DNA of 64,000 nucleotides, from positions 11,849,665-11,913,664 of the forward strand of contig NC_064048.1 of assembly GCF_932526225.1 (NCBI RefSeq), in the 5' to 3' direction. Each line of letters opens with the position of its first letter. Position 1 is the first letter of the stretch. The translations under genes were made by a program, and so were the position numbers. The notes under the pieces are model-generated. The model did not search any database. It was not told the DNA's origin and saw only the letters and a program-made list of their open reading frames with translations. The stretch is from Nematostella vectensis (lineage: Eukaryota > Cnidaria > Anthozoa > Actiniaria > Edwardsiidae). Positions 36,403-51,206 of this stretch are shown here, in pieces.

Positions 36403-37526
36403 GTTCAAGATAACGTTTTTTAGTATTTTTTTATAATACTCATCAAAAAAGTGGTGTGACATAGGTTCGTCTACCTGATCCAGGATACTAAAGATACAGG
36501 CTTGATATGCATTATATACAGCTAGCAAAATGAGCTTGCTAGCTTTACTGATTATTTGTATTCGATATTTTCCTAGTAAGAGAACAAAAATAAAAAGCAA
36601 AGAGTCGAGGAAGTAAACAAGTTATGTGATCTTTAATGCTTTATTAGGAGGGGTACATTTTGTACAAAGAAGCATACATAGAATATGCTTAAAAGTGCAG
36701 TGTGATGAAGAGCTTTGCAATAGCTCTCCGGCCAGGACACAATGAATTTCAGTCAAATTCTAATGTTGACCTAAGAGCCTTTGGTCCATGTGGAAGACTT
36801 AAATTCAAAGGAAATGCCCACAAACTGTCAATAAACATTCAGTAAAATATCGAATATTATTTTAACAAAGCATTGACAACTATTAAAGTTCAACTGTGTG
36901 TAGACAATTGAAAGCCTACAAGAAACACTGACTCCAGACATGCGCAGTGCCATGACGCTGCCCCTTTAATGAGTGGAGAGGGGAGGGATACAAGTTTATT
37001 AAAAGTCTATTTGTGAGACCAACAAACTGGTTGAAAGAACAAGCGTGTCAATAGTAAAACAATTATTTGATTACAAAACTACTGTAGATTCCTTTGCACC
37101 AAGATAATAACACACATTATTTTGTTTGTTATTTAGGAGGAACGATACGAGCTCTACGAGACAAATGAGAAGTATTTATTACTCATCTAAATTATACACG
37201 TAAATAATAATATTCAAAAGAACTACTGTAACTAAGTAAGTAACACTCACATGTTTTTAAAATTTTAAATAAGTATACAGTTTCATTCAGATACATCTTG
37301 TGGTCACTGTGCCATCTACAGGGCCATACCCAAAGCACCTGTGCACCCCATCCAACTAAGGGCATCGGCTGCACAGATGTTCCTGATAAATGGGGCAGGA
37401 AAATTTTCCGCGACACCGTGCTTTCATGGTCCCCCATGATTCCTTGTTGGGTGAAGCCCCTCTAGATGTTGACATGTCAACTTCGCAGTCACATGAAAGA
37501 AATGTCTAATAGTGTTTTGCAGTCAA
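35819..37526 (+). repeat. Array unit 22
   Basis: 1,708 bp; poly-T 30; A7 variant. Candidate RNA 36133-36343. T-to-C at 36639 and 37049; the latter matches unit 20. Confidence 0.97.
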
Positions 37527-38074
37527 GTTGGTTTACGATAATTGGTTACAATAGTTGGTTACAATAATTTTGAAAAATTGTTATCATAGCTATGGTCAAA
37601 TACTGTACATAGAACTGCAAATAAAAAGACTAAAAAAAATAATAATAAAAATAAAGCAAAACTAAAAGTAAAGCAAAAAACGACAGAGACATTCTGTACA
37701 CAATAAAAGACAATGCGCCCGCGTGCGTTACGATGCCACGCCGACATAGCGAGCCCCCAAGAAACCCAAAACGCCCACATAGACCTGTATTTTTTTTCAT
37801 CCTATATCTCAGCGAGCTGTGCGTGGCGTAACCGTATTACAGGCCTGGGATCCTGGTTATTGTCCTCCCCATTAATGCGCGGGTTGGAATACCTTGCAAG
37901 AGTGTTGTACAGCATATTCGCCGGAAATATCGGTGCTTGGGGCCTTCGGGTTCTTTACAGCCTTCCGTAAAAGCCTTGTGCTGCCATACCGATTGGGTAA
38001 TCCGTATGTATGGTTTCCGTTTTGTTCTTTAGGCCGGGTTCGATCCCAGGCCAATGGCCTTTTTTTTTCTCTAT

Positions 38075-38109
<35 letters not shown>

Positions 38110-39233
38110 GTTCAAGATAACGTTTTTTAGTATTTTTTTATAATACTCATCAAAAAAGTGGTGTGACATAGGTTCGTCTACCTGATCCAGGATACTAAAG
38201 ATACAGGCTTGATATGCATTATATACAGCTAGCAAAATGAGCTTGCTAGCTTTACTGATTATTTGTATTCGATATTTTCCTAGTAAGAGAACAAAAATAA
38301 AAAGCAAAGAGTCGAGGAAGTAAACAAGTTATGTGATCTTTAATGTTTTATTAGGAGGGGTACATTTTGTACAAAGAAGCATACATAGAATATGCTTAAA
38401 AGTGCAGTGTGATGAAGAGCTTTGCAATAGCTCTCCGGCCAGGACACAATGAATTTCAGTCAAATTCTAATGTTGACCTAAAAGCCTTTGGTCCATGTGG
38501 AAGACTTAAATTCAAAGGAAATGCCCACAAACTGTCAATAAACATTCAGTAAAATATCGAATATTATTTTAACAAAGCATTGACAACTATTAAAGTTCAA
38601 CTGTGTGTAGACAATTGAAAGCCTACAAGAAACACTGACTCCAGACATGCGCAGTGCCATGACGCTGCCCCTTTAATGAGTGGAGAGGGGAGGGATACAA
38701 GTTTATTAAAAGTCTATTTGTGAGACCAACAAACTGGTTGAAAGAACAAGCGTGTTAATAGTAAAACAATTATTTGATTACAAAACTACTGTAGATTCCT
38801 TTGCACCAAGATAATAACACACATTATTTTGTTTGTTATTTAGGAGGAACGATACGAGCTCTACGAGACAAATGAGAAGTATTTATTACTCATCTAAATT
38901 ATACACGTAAATAATAATATTCAAAAGAACTACTGTAACTAAGTAAGTAACACTCACATGTTTTTAAAATTTTAAATAAGTATACAGTTTCATTCAGATA
39001 CATCTTGTGGTCACTGTGCCATCTACAGGGCCATACCCAAAGCACCTGTGCACCCCATCCAACTAAGGGCATCGGCTGCACAGATGTTCCTGATAAATGG
39101 GGCAGGAAAATTTTCCGCGACACCGTGCTTTCATGGTCCCCCATGATTCCTTGTTGGGTGAAGCCCCTCTAGATGTTGACATGTCAACTTCGCAGTCACA
39201 TGAAAGAAATGTCTAATAGTGTTTTGCAGTCAA
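37527..39233 (+). repeat. Array unit 23
   Basis: 1,707 bp; poly-T 28. Candidate RNA 37842-38052. GG-to-AA at 37762-37763; G-to-A at 38482. Confidence 0.97.
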
Positions 39234-39781
39234 GTTGGTTTACGATAATTGGTTACAATAGTTGGTTACAATAATTTTGAAAAATTGTTATCATAGCTAT
39301 GGTCAAATACTGTACATAGAACTGCAAATAAAAAGACTAAAAAAAATAATAATAAAAATAAAGCAAAACTAAAAGTAAAGCAAAAAACGACAGAGACATT
39401 CTGTACACAATAAAAGACAATGCGCCCGCGTGCGTTACGATGCCACGCCGACATAGCGAGCCCCCAAGGGACCCAAAACGCCCACATAGACCTGTATTTT
39501 TTTTCATCCTATATCTCAGCGAGCTGTGCGTGGCGTAACCGTATTACAGGCCTGGGATCCTGGTTATTGTCCTCCCCATTAATGCGCGGGTTGGAATACC
39601 TTGCAAGAGTGTTGTACAGCATATTCGCCGGAAATATCGGTGCTTGGGGCCTTCGGGTTCTTTACAGCCTTCCGTAAAAGCCTTGTGCTGCCATACCGAT
39701 TGGGTAATCCGTATGTATGGTTTCAGTTTTGTTCTTTAGGCCGGGTTCGATCCCAGGCCAATTGCCTTTTTTTTTCTCTAT

Positions 39782-39830
<49 letters not shown>

Positions 39831-40954
39831 GTTCAAGATAACGTTTTTTAGTATTTTTTTATAATACTCATCAAAAAAGTGGTGTGACATAGGTTCGTCT
39901 ACCTGATCCAGGATACTAAAGATACAGGCTTGATATGCATTATATACAGCTAGCAAAATGAGCTTGCTAGCTTTACTGATTATTTGTATTCGATATTTTC
40001 CTCGTAAGAGAACAAAAATAAAAAGCAAAGAGTCGAGGAAGTAAACAAGTTATGTGATCTTTAATGTTTTATTAGGAGGGGTACATTTTGTACAAAGAAG
40101 CATACATAGAATATGCTTAAAAGTGCAGTGTGATGAAGAGCTTTGCAATAGCTCTCCGGCAAGGAAACAATGAATTTCAGTCAAATTCTAATGTTGACCT
40201 AAGAGCCTTTGGTCCATGTGGAAGACTTAAATTCAAAGGAAATGCCCACAAACTGTCAATAAACATTCAGTAAAATATCGAATATTATTTTAACAAAGCA
40301 TTGACAACTATTAAAGTTCAACTGTGTGTAGACAATTGAAAGCCTACAAGAAACACTGACTCCAGACATGCGCAGTGCCATGACGCTGCCCCTTTAATGA
40401 GTGGAGAGGGGAGGGATACAAGTTTATTAAAAGTCTATTTGTGAGACCAACAAACTGGTTGAAAGAACAAGCGTGTTAATAGTAAAACAATTATTTGATT
40501 ACAAAACTACTGTAGATTCCTTTGCACCAAGATAATAACACACATTATTTTGTTTGTTATTTAGGAGGAACGATACGAGCTCTACGAGACAAATGAGAAG
40601 TATTTATTACTCATCTAAATTATACACGTAAATAATAATATTCAAAAGAACTACTGTAACTAAGTAAGTAACACTCACATGTTTTTAAAATTTTAAATAA
40701 GTATACAGTTTCATTCAGATACATCTTGTGGTCACTGTGCCATCTACAGGGCCATACCCAAAGCACCTGTGCACCCCATCCAACTAAGGGCATCGGCTGC
40801 ACAGATGTTCCTGATAAATGGGGCAGGAAAATTTACCGCGACACCGTGCTTTCATGGTCCCCCATGATTCCTTGTTGGGTGAAGCCCCTCTAGATGTTGA
40901 CATGTCAACTTCGCAGTCACATGAAAGAAATGTCTAATAGTGTTTTGCAGTCAA
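39234..40954 (+). repeat. Array unit 24, longest poly-T
   Basis: 1,721 bp; poly-T 42. Candidate RNA 39549-39759 with C-to-A at 39725; G-to-T at 39763 lies just outside the closing helix. Further changes at 40003, 40161, 40166 and 40835. With its long poly-T this is one of the most diverged copies. Confidence 0.97.
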
Positions 40955-41501
40955 GTTGGTTTACGATAATTGGTTACAATAGTTGGTTACAATAATTTTG
41001 AAAAATTGTTATCATAGCTATGGTCAAATACTGTACATAGAACTGCAAATAAAAAGACTAAAAAAATAATAATAAAAATAAAGCAAAACTAAAAGTAAAG
41101 CAAAAAACGACAGAGACATTCTGTACACAATAAAAGACAATGCGCCCGCGTGCGTTACGATGCCACGCCGACATAGCGAGCCCCCAAGGGACCCAAAACG
41201 CCCACATAGACCTGTATTTTTTTTCATCCTATATCTCAGCGAGCTGTGCGTGGCGTAACCGTATTACAGGCCTGGGATCCTGGTTATTGTCCTCCCCATT
41301 AATGCGCGGGTTGGAATACCTTGCAAGAGTGTTGTACAGCATATTCGCCGGAAATATCGGTGCTTGGGGCCTTCGGGTTCTTTACAGCCTTCCGTAAAAG
41401 CCTTGTGCTGCCATACCGATTGGGTAATCCGTATGTATGGTTTCCGTTTTGTTCTTTAGGCCGGGTTCGATCCCAGGCCAATGGCCTTTTTTTTTCTCTA
41501 T

Positions 41502-41536
<35 letters not shown>

Positions 41537-42660
41537 GTTCAAGATAACGTTTTTTAGTATTTTTTTATAATACTCATCAAAAAAGTGGTGTGACATAGGT
41601 TCGTCTACCTGATCCAGGATACTAAAGATACAGGCTTGATATGCATTATATACAGCTAGCAAAATGAGCTTGCTAGCTTTACTGATTATTTGTATTCGAT
41701 ATTTTCCTAGTAAGAGAACAAAAATAAAAAGCAAAGAGTCGAGGAAGTAAACAAGTTATGTGATCTTTAATGTTTTATTAGGAGGGGTACATTTTGTACA
41801 AAGAAGCATACATAGAATATGCTTAAAAGTGCAGTGTGATGAAGAGCTTTGCAATAGCTCTCCGGCCAGGACACAATGAATTTCAGTCAAATTCTAATGT
41901 TGACCTAAGAGCCTTTGGTCCATGTGGAAGACTTAAATTCAAAGGAAATGCCCACAAACTGTCAATAAACATTCAGTAAAATATCGAATATTATTTTAAC
42001 AAAGCATTGACAACTATTAAAGTTCAACTGTGTGTAGACAATTGAAAGCCTACAAGAAACACTGACTCCAGACATGCGCAGTGCCATGACGCTGCCCCTT
42101 TAATGAGTGGAGAGGGGAGGGATACAAGTTTATTAAAAGTCTATTTGTGAGACCAACAAACTGGTTGAAAGAACAAGCGTGTTAATAGTAAAACAATTAT
42201 TTGATTACAAAACTACTGTAGATTCCTTTGCACCAAGATAATAACACACATTATTTTGTTTGTTATTTAGGAGGAACGATACGAGCTCTACGAGACAAAT
42301 GAGAAGTATTTATTACTCATCTAAATTATACACGTAAATAATAATATTCAAAAGAACTACTGTAACTAAGTAAGTAACACTCACATGTTTTTAAAATTTT
42401 AAATAAGTATACAGTTTCATTCAGATACATCTTGTGGTCACTGTGCCATCTACAGGGCCATACCCAAAGCACCTGTGCACCCCATCCAACTAAGGGCATC
42501 GGCTGCACAGATGTTCCTGGTAAATGGGGCAGGAAAATTTTCCGCGACACCGTGCTTTCATGGTACCCCATGATTCCTTGTTGGGTGAAGCCCCTCTAGA
42601 TGTTGACATGTCAACTTCGCAGTCACATGAAAGAAATGTCTAATAGTGTTTTGCAGTCAA
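40955..42660 (+). repeat. Array unit 25
   Basis: 1,706 bp; poly-T 28; A7 variant. Candidate RNA 41269-41479. Changes at 42520 and 42565. Confidence 0.97.
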
Positions 42661-43208
42661 GTTGGTTTACGATAATTGGTTACAATAGTTGGTTACAATA
42701 ATTTTGAAAAATTGTTATCATAGCTATGGTCAAATACTGTACATAGAACTGCAAATAAAAAGACTAAAAAAAATAATAATAAAAATAAAGCAAAACTAAA
42801 AGTGAAGCAAAAAACGACAGAGACATTCTGTACACAATAAAAGACAATGCGCCCGCGTGCGTTACGATGCCACGCCGACATAGCGAGCCCCCAAGGGACC
42901 CAAAACGCCCACATAGACCTGTATTTTTTTTCATCCTATATCTCAGCGAGCTGTGCGTGGCGTAACCGTATTACAGGCCTGGGATCCTGGTTATTGTCCT
43001 CCCCATTAATGCGCGGGTTGGAATACCTTGCAAGAGTGTTGTACAGCATATTCGCCGGAAATATCGGTGCTTGGGGCCTTCGGGTTCTTTACAGCCTTCC
43101 GTAAAAGCCTTGTGCTGCCATACCGATTGGGTAATCCGTATGTATGGTTTCCGTTTTGTTCTTTAGGCCGGGTTCGATCCCAGGCCAATGGCCTTTTTTT
43201 TTCTCTAT

Positions 43209-43247
<39 letters not shown>

Positions 43248-44372
43248 GTTCAAGATAACGTTTTTTTAGTATTTTTTTATAATACTCATCAAAAAAGTGG
43301 TGTGACATAGGTTCGTCTACCTGATCCAGGATACTAAAGATACAGGCTTGATATGCATTATATACAGCTAGCAAAATGAGCTTGCTAGCTTTACTGATTA
43401 TTTGTATTCGATATTTTCCTAGTAAGAGAACAAAAATAAAAAGCAAAGAGTCGAGGAAGTAAACAAGTTATGTGATCTTTAATGTTTTATTAGGAGGGGT
43501 ACATTTTGTACAAAGAAGCATACATAGAATATGCTTAAAAGTGCAGTGTGATGAAGAGCTTTGCAATAGCTCTCCGGCCAGGAAACAATGAATTTCAGTC
43601 AAATTCTAATGTTGACCTAAGAGCCTTTGGTCCATGTGGAAGACTTAAATTCAAAGGAAATGCCCACAAACTGTCAATAAACATTCAGTAAAATATCGAA
43701 TATTATTTTAACAAAGCATTGACAACTATTAAAGTTCAACTGTGTGTAGACAATTGAAAGCCTACAAGAAACACTGACTCCAGACATGCGCAGTGCCATG
43801 ACGCTGCCCCTTTAATGAGTGGAGAGGGGAGGGATACAAGTTTATTAAAAGTCTATTTGTGAGACCAACAAACTGGTTGAAAGAACAAGCGTGTTAATAG
43901 TAAAACAATTATTTGATTACAAAACTACTGTAGATTCCTTTGCACCAAGATAATAACACACATTATTTTGTTTGTTATTTAGGAGGAACGATACGAGCTC
44001 TACGACACAAATGAGAAGTATTTATTACTCATCTAAATTATACACGTAAATAATAATATTCAAAAGAACTACTGTAACTAAGTAAGTAACACTCACATGT
44101 TTTTAAAATTTTAAATAAGTATACAGTTTCATTCAGATACATCTTGTGGTCACTGTGCCATCTACAGGGCCATACCCAAAGCACCTGTGCACCCCATCCA
44201 ACTAAGGGCATCGGCTGCACAGATGTTCCTGATAAATGGGGCAGGAAAATTTTCCGCGACACCGTGCTTTCATGGTCCCCCATGATTCCTTGTTGGGTGA
44301 AGCCCCTCTAGATGTTGACATGTCAACTTCGCAGTCACATGAAAGAAATGTCTAATAGTGTTTTGCAGTCAA
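42661..44372 (+). repeat. Array unit 26
   Basis: 1,712 bp; poly-T 32. Candidate RNA 42976-43186. Changes at 42804, 43584 (shared with unit 24) and 44006; one extra T in the T6 run near 43261. Confidence 0.97.
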
Positions 44373-44920
44373 GTTGGTTTACGATAATTGGTTACAATAG
44401 TTGGTTACAATAATTTTGAAAAATTGTTATCATAGCTATGGTCAAATACTGTACATAGAACTGCAAATAAAAAGACTAAAAAAAATAATAATAAAAATAA
44501 AGCAAAACTAAAAGTAAAGCAAAAAACGACAGAGACATTCTGTACACAATAAAAGACAATGCGCCCGCGTGCGTTACGATGCCACGCCGACATAGCGAGC
44601 CCCCAAGGGACCCAAAACGCCCACATAAACCTGTATTTTTTTTCATCCTATATCTCAGCGAGCTGTGCGTGGCGTAACCGTATTACAGGCCTGGGATCCT
44701 GGTTATTGTCCTCTCCATTAATGCGCGGGTTGGAATACCTTGCAAGAGTGTTGTACAGCATATTCGCCGGAAATATCGGTGCTTGGGGCCTTCGGGTTCT
44801 TTACAGCCTTCCGTAAAAGCCTTGTGCTGCCATACCGATTGGGTAATCCGTATGTATGGTTTCCGTTTTGTTCTTTAGGCCGGGTTCGATCCCAGGCCAA
44901 TGGCCTTTTTTTTTCTCAAT

Positions 44921-44957
<37 letters not shown>

Positions 44958-46080
44958 GTTCAAGATAACGTTTTTTAGTATTTTTTATAATACTCATCAA
45001 AAAAGTGGTGTGACATAGGTTCGTCTACTTGATCCAGGATACTAAAGATACAGGCTTGATATGCATTATATACAGCTAGCAAAATGAGCTTGCTAGCTTT
45101 ACTGATTATTTGTATTCGATATTTTCCTAGTAAGAGAACAAAAATAAAAAGCAAAGAGTCGAGGAAGTAAACAAGTTATGTGATCTTTAATGTTTTATTA
45201 GGAGGGGTACATTTTGTACAAAGAAGCATACATAGAATATGCTTAAAAGTGCAGTGTGATGAAGAGCTTTGCAATAGCTCTCCGGCCAGGACACAATGAA
45301 TTTCAGTCAAATTCTAATGTTGACCTAAGAGCCTTTGGTCCATGTGGAAGACTTAAATTCAAAGGAAATGCCCACAAACTGTCAATAAACATTCAGTAAA
45401 ATATCGAATATTATTTTAACAAAGCATTGACAACTATTAAAGTTCAACTGTGTGTAGACAATTGAAAGCCTACAAGAAACACTGACTCCAGACATGCGCA
45501 GTGCCATGACGCTGCCCCTTTAATGAGTGGAGAGGGGAGGGATACAAGTTTATTAAAAGTCTATTTGTGAGACCAACAAACTGGTTGAAAGAACAAGCGT
45601 GTTAATAGTAAAACAATTATTTGATTACAAAACTACTGTAGATTCCTTTGCACCAAGATAATAACACACATTATTTTGTTTGTTATTTAGGAGGAACGAT
45701 ACGAGCTCTACGAGACAAATGAGAAGTATTTATTACTCATCTAAATTATACACGTAAATAATAATATTCAAAAGAACTACTGTAACTAAGTAAGTAACAC
45801 TCACATGTTTTTAAAATTTTAAATAAGTATACAGTTTCATTCAGATACATCTTGTGGTCACTGTGCCATCTACAGGGCCATACCCAAAGCACCTGTGCAC
45901 CCCATCCAACTAAGGGCATCGGCTGCACAGATGTTCCTAATAAATGGGGCAGGAAAATTTTCCGCGACACCGTGCTTTCATGGTCCCCCATGATTCCTTG
46001 TTGGGTGAAGCCCCTCTAGATGTTGACATGTCAACTTCGCAGTCACATGAAAGAAATGTCTAATAGTGTTTTGCAGTCAA
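44373..46080 (+). repeat. Array unit 27
   Basis: 1,708 bp; poly-T 31. Candidate RNA 44688-44898 with C-to-T at 44714. Other changes at 44628, 44918, 45030 and 45939; one T lost near 44985. Confidence 0.97.
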
Positions 46081-47780
46081 GTTGGTTTACGATAATTGGT
46101 TACAATAGTTGGTTACAATAATTTTGAAAAATTGTTATCATAGCTATGGTCAAATACTGTACATAGAACTGCAAATAAAAAGACTAAAAAAAATAATAAT
46201 AAAAATAAAGCAAAACTAAAAGTAAAGCAAAAAACGACAGAGACATTCTGTACACAATAAAAGACAATGCGCCCGCGTGCGTTACGATGCCACGCCGACA
46301 TAGCGAGCCCCCAAGGGACCCAAAACGCCCACATAGACCTGTATTTTTTTTCATCCTATATCTCAGCGAGCTGTGCGTGGCGTAACCGTATTACAGGCCT
46401 GGGATCCTGGTTATTGTCCTCCCCATTAATGCGCGGGTTTGAATACCTTGCAAGAGTGTTGTACAGCATATTCGCCGGAAATATCGGTGCTTGGGGCCTT
46501 CGGGTTCTTTACAGCCTTCCGTAAAAGCCTTGTGCTGCCATACCGATTGGGTAATCCGTATGTATGGTTTCCGTTTTGTTCTTTAGGCCGGGTTCGATCC
46601 CAGGCCAATGGCCTTTTTTTTCTCTATGGTTTTTTTTTTTTTTTTTTTTTTACACAGTTCAAGATAACGTTTTTTAGTATTTTTTTATAATACTCATCAA
46701 AAAAGTGGTGTGACATAGGTTCGTCTACCTGATCCAGGATACTAAAGATACAGGCTTGATATGCATTATATACAGCTAGCAAAATGAGCTTGCTAGCTTT
46801 ACTGATTATTTGTATTCGATATTTTCCTAGTAAGAGAACAAAAATAAAAAGCAAAGAGTCGAGGAAGTAAACAAGTTATGTGATCTTTAATGTTTTATTA
46901 GGAGGGGTACATTTTGTACAAAGAAGCATACATAGAATATGCTTAAAAGTGCAGTGTGATGAAGAGCTTTGCAATAGCTCTCCGGCCAGGACACAATGAA
47001 TTTCAGTCAAATTCTAATGTTGACCTAAGAGCCTTTGGTCCATGTGGAAGACTTAAATTTAAAGGAAATGCCCACAAACTGTCAATAAACATTCAGTAAA
47101 ATATCGAATATTATTTTAACAAAGCATTGACAACTATTAAAGTTCAACTGTGTGTAGACAATTGAAAGCCTACAAGAAACACTGACTCCAGACATGCGCA
47201 GTGCCATGACGCTGCCCCTTTAATGAGTGGAGAGGGGAGGGATACAAGTTTATTAAAAGTCTATTTGTGAGACCAACAAACTGGTTGAAAGAACAAGCGT
47301 GTTAATAGTAAAACAATTATTTGATTACAAAACTACTGTAGATTCCTTTGCACCAAGATAATAACACACATTATTTTGTTTGTTATTTAGGAGGAACGAT
47401 ACGAGCTCTACGAGACAAATGAGAAGTATTTATTACTCATCTAAATTATACACGTAAATAATAATATTCAAAAGAACTACTGTAACTAAGTAAGTAACAC
47501 TCACATGTTTTTAAAATTTTAAATAAGTATACAGTTTCATTCAGATACATCTTGTGGTCACTGTGCCATCTACAGGGCCATACCCAAAGCACCTGTGCAC
47601 CTCATCCAACTAAGGGCATTGGCTGCACAGATGTTCCTGATAAATGGGGCAGGAAAATTTTCCGCGACACCGTGCTTTCATGGTCCCCCATGATTCCTTG
47701 TTGGGTGAAGCCCCTCTAGATGTTGACATGTCAACTTCGCAGTCACATGAAAGAAATGTCTAATAGTGTTTTGCAGTCAA
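46081..47780 (+). repeat. Array unit 28
   Basis: 1,700 bp, the shortest copy without a large deletion; poly-T 22. Candidate RNA 46396-46606 with G-to-T at 46440; T8 in place of T9. Other changes at 47060, 47602 and 47620. Confidence 0.97.
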
Positions 47781-48328
47781 GTTGGTTTACGATAATTGGT
47801 TACAATAGTTGGTTACAATAATTTTGAAAAATTGTTATCATAGCTATGGTCAAATACTGTACATAGAACTGCAAATAAAAAGACTAAAAAAAATAATAAT
47901 AAAAATAAAGCAAAACTAAAAGTAAAGCAAAAAACGACAGAGACATTCTGTACACAATAAAAGACAATGCGCCCGCGTGCGTTACGATGCCACGCCGACA
48001 TAGCGAGCCCCCAAGGGACCCAAAACGCCCACATAGACCTGTATTTTTTTTCATCCTATATCTCAGCGAGCTGTGCGTGGCGTAACCGTATTACAGGCCT
48101 GGGATCCTGGTTATTGTCCTCCCCATTAATGCGCGGGTTGGAATACCTTGCAAGAGTGTTGTACAGCATATTCGCCGGAAATATCGGTGCTTGGGGCCTT
48201 CGGGTTCTTTACAGCCTTCCGTAAAAGCCTTGTGCTGCCATACCGATTGGGTAATCCGTATGTATGGTTTCCGTTTTGTTCTTTAGGCCGGGTTCGATCC
48301 CAGGCCAATGGCCTTTTTTTTTCTCTAT

Positions 48329-48366
<38 letters not shown>

Positions 48367-49490
48367 GTTCAAGATAACGTTTTTTAGTATTTTTTTATAA
48401 TACTCATCAAAAAAGTGGTGTGACATAGGTTCGTCTACCTGATCCAGGATACTAAAGATACAGGCTTGATATGCATTATATACAGCTAGCAAAATGAGCT
48501 TGCTAGCTTTACTGATTATTTGTATTCGATATTTTCCTAGTAAGAGAACAAAAATAAAAAGCAAAGAGTCGAGGAAGTAAACAAGTTATGTGATCTTTAA
48601 TGTTTTATTAGGAGGGGTACATTTTGTACAAAGAAGCATACATAGAATATGCTTAAAAGTGCAGTGTGATGAAGAGCTTTGCAATAGCTCTCCGGCCAGG
48701 ACACAATGAATTTCAGTCAAATTCTAATGTTGACCTAAGAGCCTTTGGTCCATGTGGAAGACTTAAATTCAAAGGAAATGCCCACAAACTGTCAATAAAC
48801 ATTCAGTAAAATATCGAATATTATTTTAACAAAGCATTGACAACTATTAAAGTTCAACTGTGTGTAGACAATTGAAAGCCTACAAGAAACACTGACTCCA
48901 GACATGCGCAGTGCCATGACGCTGCCCCTTTAATGAGTGGAGAGGGGAGGGATACAAGTTTATTAAAAGTCTATTTGTGAGACCAACAAACTGGTTGAAA
49001 GAACAAGCGTGTTAATAGTAAAACAATTATTTGATTACAAAACTACTGTAGATTCCTTTGCACCAAGATAATAACACACATTATTTTGTTTGTTATTTAG
49101 GAGGAACGATACGAGCTCTACGAGACAAATGAGAAGTATTTATTACTCATCTAAATTATACACGTAAATAATAATATTCAAAAGAACTACTGTAACTAAG
49201 TAAGTAACACTCACATGTTTTTAAAATTTTAAATAAGTATACAGTTTCATTCAGATACATCTTGTGGTCACTGTGCCATCTACAGGGCCATACCCAAAGC
49301 ACCTGTGCACCCCATCCAACTAAGGGCATCGGCTGCACAGATGTTCCTGATAAATGGGGCAGGAAAATTTTCCGCGACACCGTGCTTTCATGGTCCCCCA
49401 TGATTCCTTGTTGGGTGAAGCCCCTCTAGATGTTGACATGTCAACTTCGCAGTCACATGAAAGAAATGTCTAATAGTGTTTTGCAGTCAA
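47781..49490 (+). repeat. Array unit 29
   Basis: 1,710 bp; poly-T 31. Candidate RNA 48096-48306. No private change noticed. Confidence 0.97.
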
Positions 49491-50039
49491 GTTGGTTTAC
49501 GATAATTGGTTACAATAGTTGGTTACAATAATTTTGAAAAATTGTTATCATAGCTATGGTCAAATACTGTACATAGAACTGCAAATAAAAAGACTAAAAA
49601 AAAATAATAATAAAAATAAAGCAAAACTAAAAGTAAAGCAAAAAACGACAGAGACATTCTGTACACAATAAAAGACAATGCGCCCGCGTGCGTTACGATG
49701 CCACGCCGACATAGCGAGCCCCCAAGGGACCCAAAACGCCCACATAGACCTGTATTTTTTTTCATCCTATATCTCAGCGAGCTGTGCGTGGCGTAACCGT
49801 ATTACAGGCCTGGGATCCTGGTTATTGTCCTCCCCATTAATGCGCGGGTTGGAATACCTTGCAAGAGTGTTGTACAGCATATTCGCCGGAAATATCGGTG
49901 CTTGGGGCCTTCGGGTTCTTTACAGCCTTCCGTAAAAGCCTTGTGCTGCCATACCGATTGGGTAATCCGTATGTATGGTTTCCGTTTTGTTCTTTAGGCC
50001 GGGTTCGATCCCAGGCCAATGGCCTTTTTTTTTCTCTAT

Positions 50040-50082
<43 letters not shown>

Positions 50083-51206
50083 GTTCAAGATAACGTTTTT
50101 TAGTATTTTTTTATAATACTCATCAAAAAAGTGGTGTGACATAGGTTCGTCTACCTGATCCAGGATACTAAAGATACAGGCTTGATATGCATTATACACA
50201 GCTAGCAAAATGAGCTTGCTAGCTTTACTGATTATTTGTATTCGATATTTTCCTAGTAAGAGAACAAAAATAAAAAGCAAAGAGTCGAGGAAGTAAACAA
50301 GTTATGTGATCTTTAATGTTTTATTAGGAGGGGTACATTTTGTACAAAGAAGCATACATAGAATATGCTTAAAAGTGCAGTGTGATGAAGAGCTTTGCAA
50401 TAGCTCTCCGGCCAGGACACAATGAATTTCAGTCAAATTCTAATGTTGACCTAAGAGCCTTTGGTCCATGTGGAAGACTTAAATTCAAAGGAAATGCCCA
50501 CAAACTGTCAATAAACATTCAGTAAAATATCGAATATTATTTTAACAAAGCATTGACAACTATTAAAGTTCAACTGTGTGTAGACAATTGAAAGCCTACA
50601 AGAAACACTGACTCCAGACATGCGCAGTGCCATGACGCTGCCCCTTTAATGAGTGGAGAGGGGAGGGATACAAGTTTATTAAAAGTCTATTTGTGAGACC
50701 AACAAACTGGTTGAAAGAACAAGCGTGTTAATAGTAAAACAATTATTTGATTACAAAACTACTGTAGATTCCTTTGCACCAAGATAATAACACACATTAT
50801 TTTGTTTGTTATTTAGGAGGAACGATACGAGCTCTACGAGACAAATGAGAAGTATTTATTACTCATCTAAATTATACACGTAAATAATAATATTCAAAAG
50901 AACTACTGTAACTAAGTAAGTAACACTCACATGTTTTTAAAATTTTAAATAAGTATACAGTTTCATTCAGATACATCTTGTGGTCACTGTGCCATCTACA
51001 GGGCCATACCCAAAGCACCTGTGCACCCCATCCAACTAAGGGCATCGGCTGCACAGATGTTCCTGATAAATGGGGCAGGAAAATTTTCCGCGACACCGTG
51101 CTTTCATGGTCCCCCATGATTCCTTGTTGGGTGAAGCCCCTCTAGATGTTGACATGTCAACTTCGCAGTCACATGAAAGAAATGTCTAATAGTGTTTTGC
51201 AGTCAA
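49491..51206 (+). repeat. Array unit 30
   Basis: 1,716 bp; poly-T 36; A9 variant. Candidate RNA 49807-50017. T-to-C at 50197. Confidence 0.97.
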
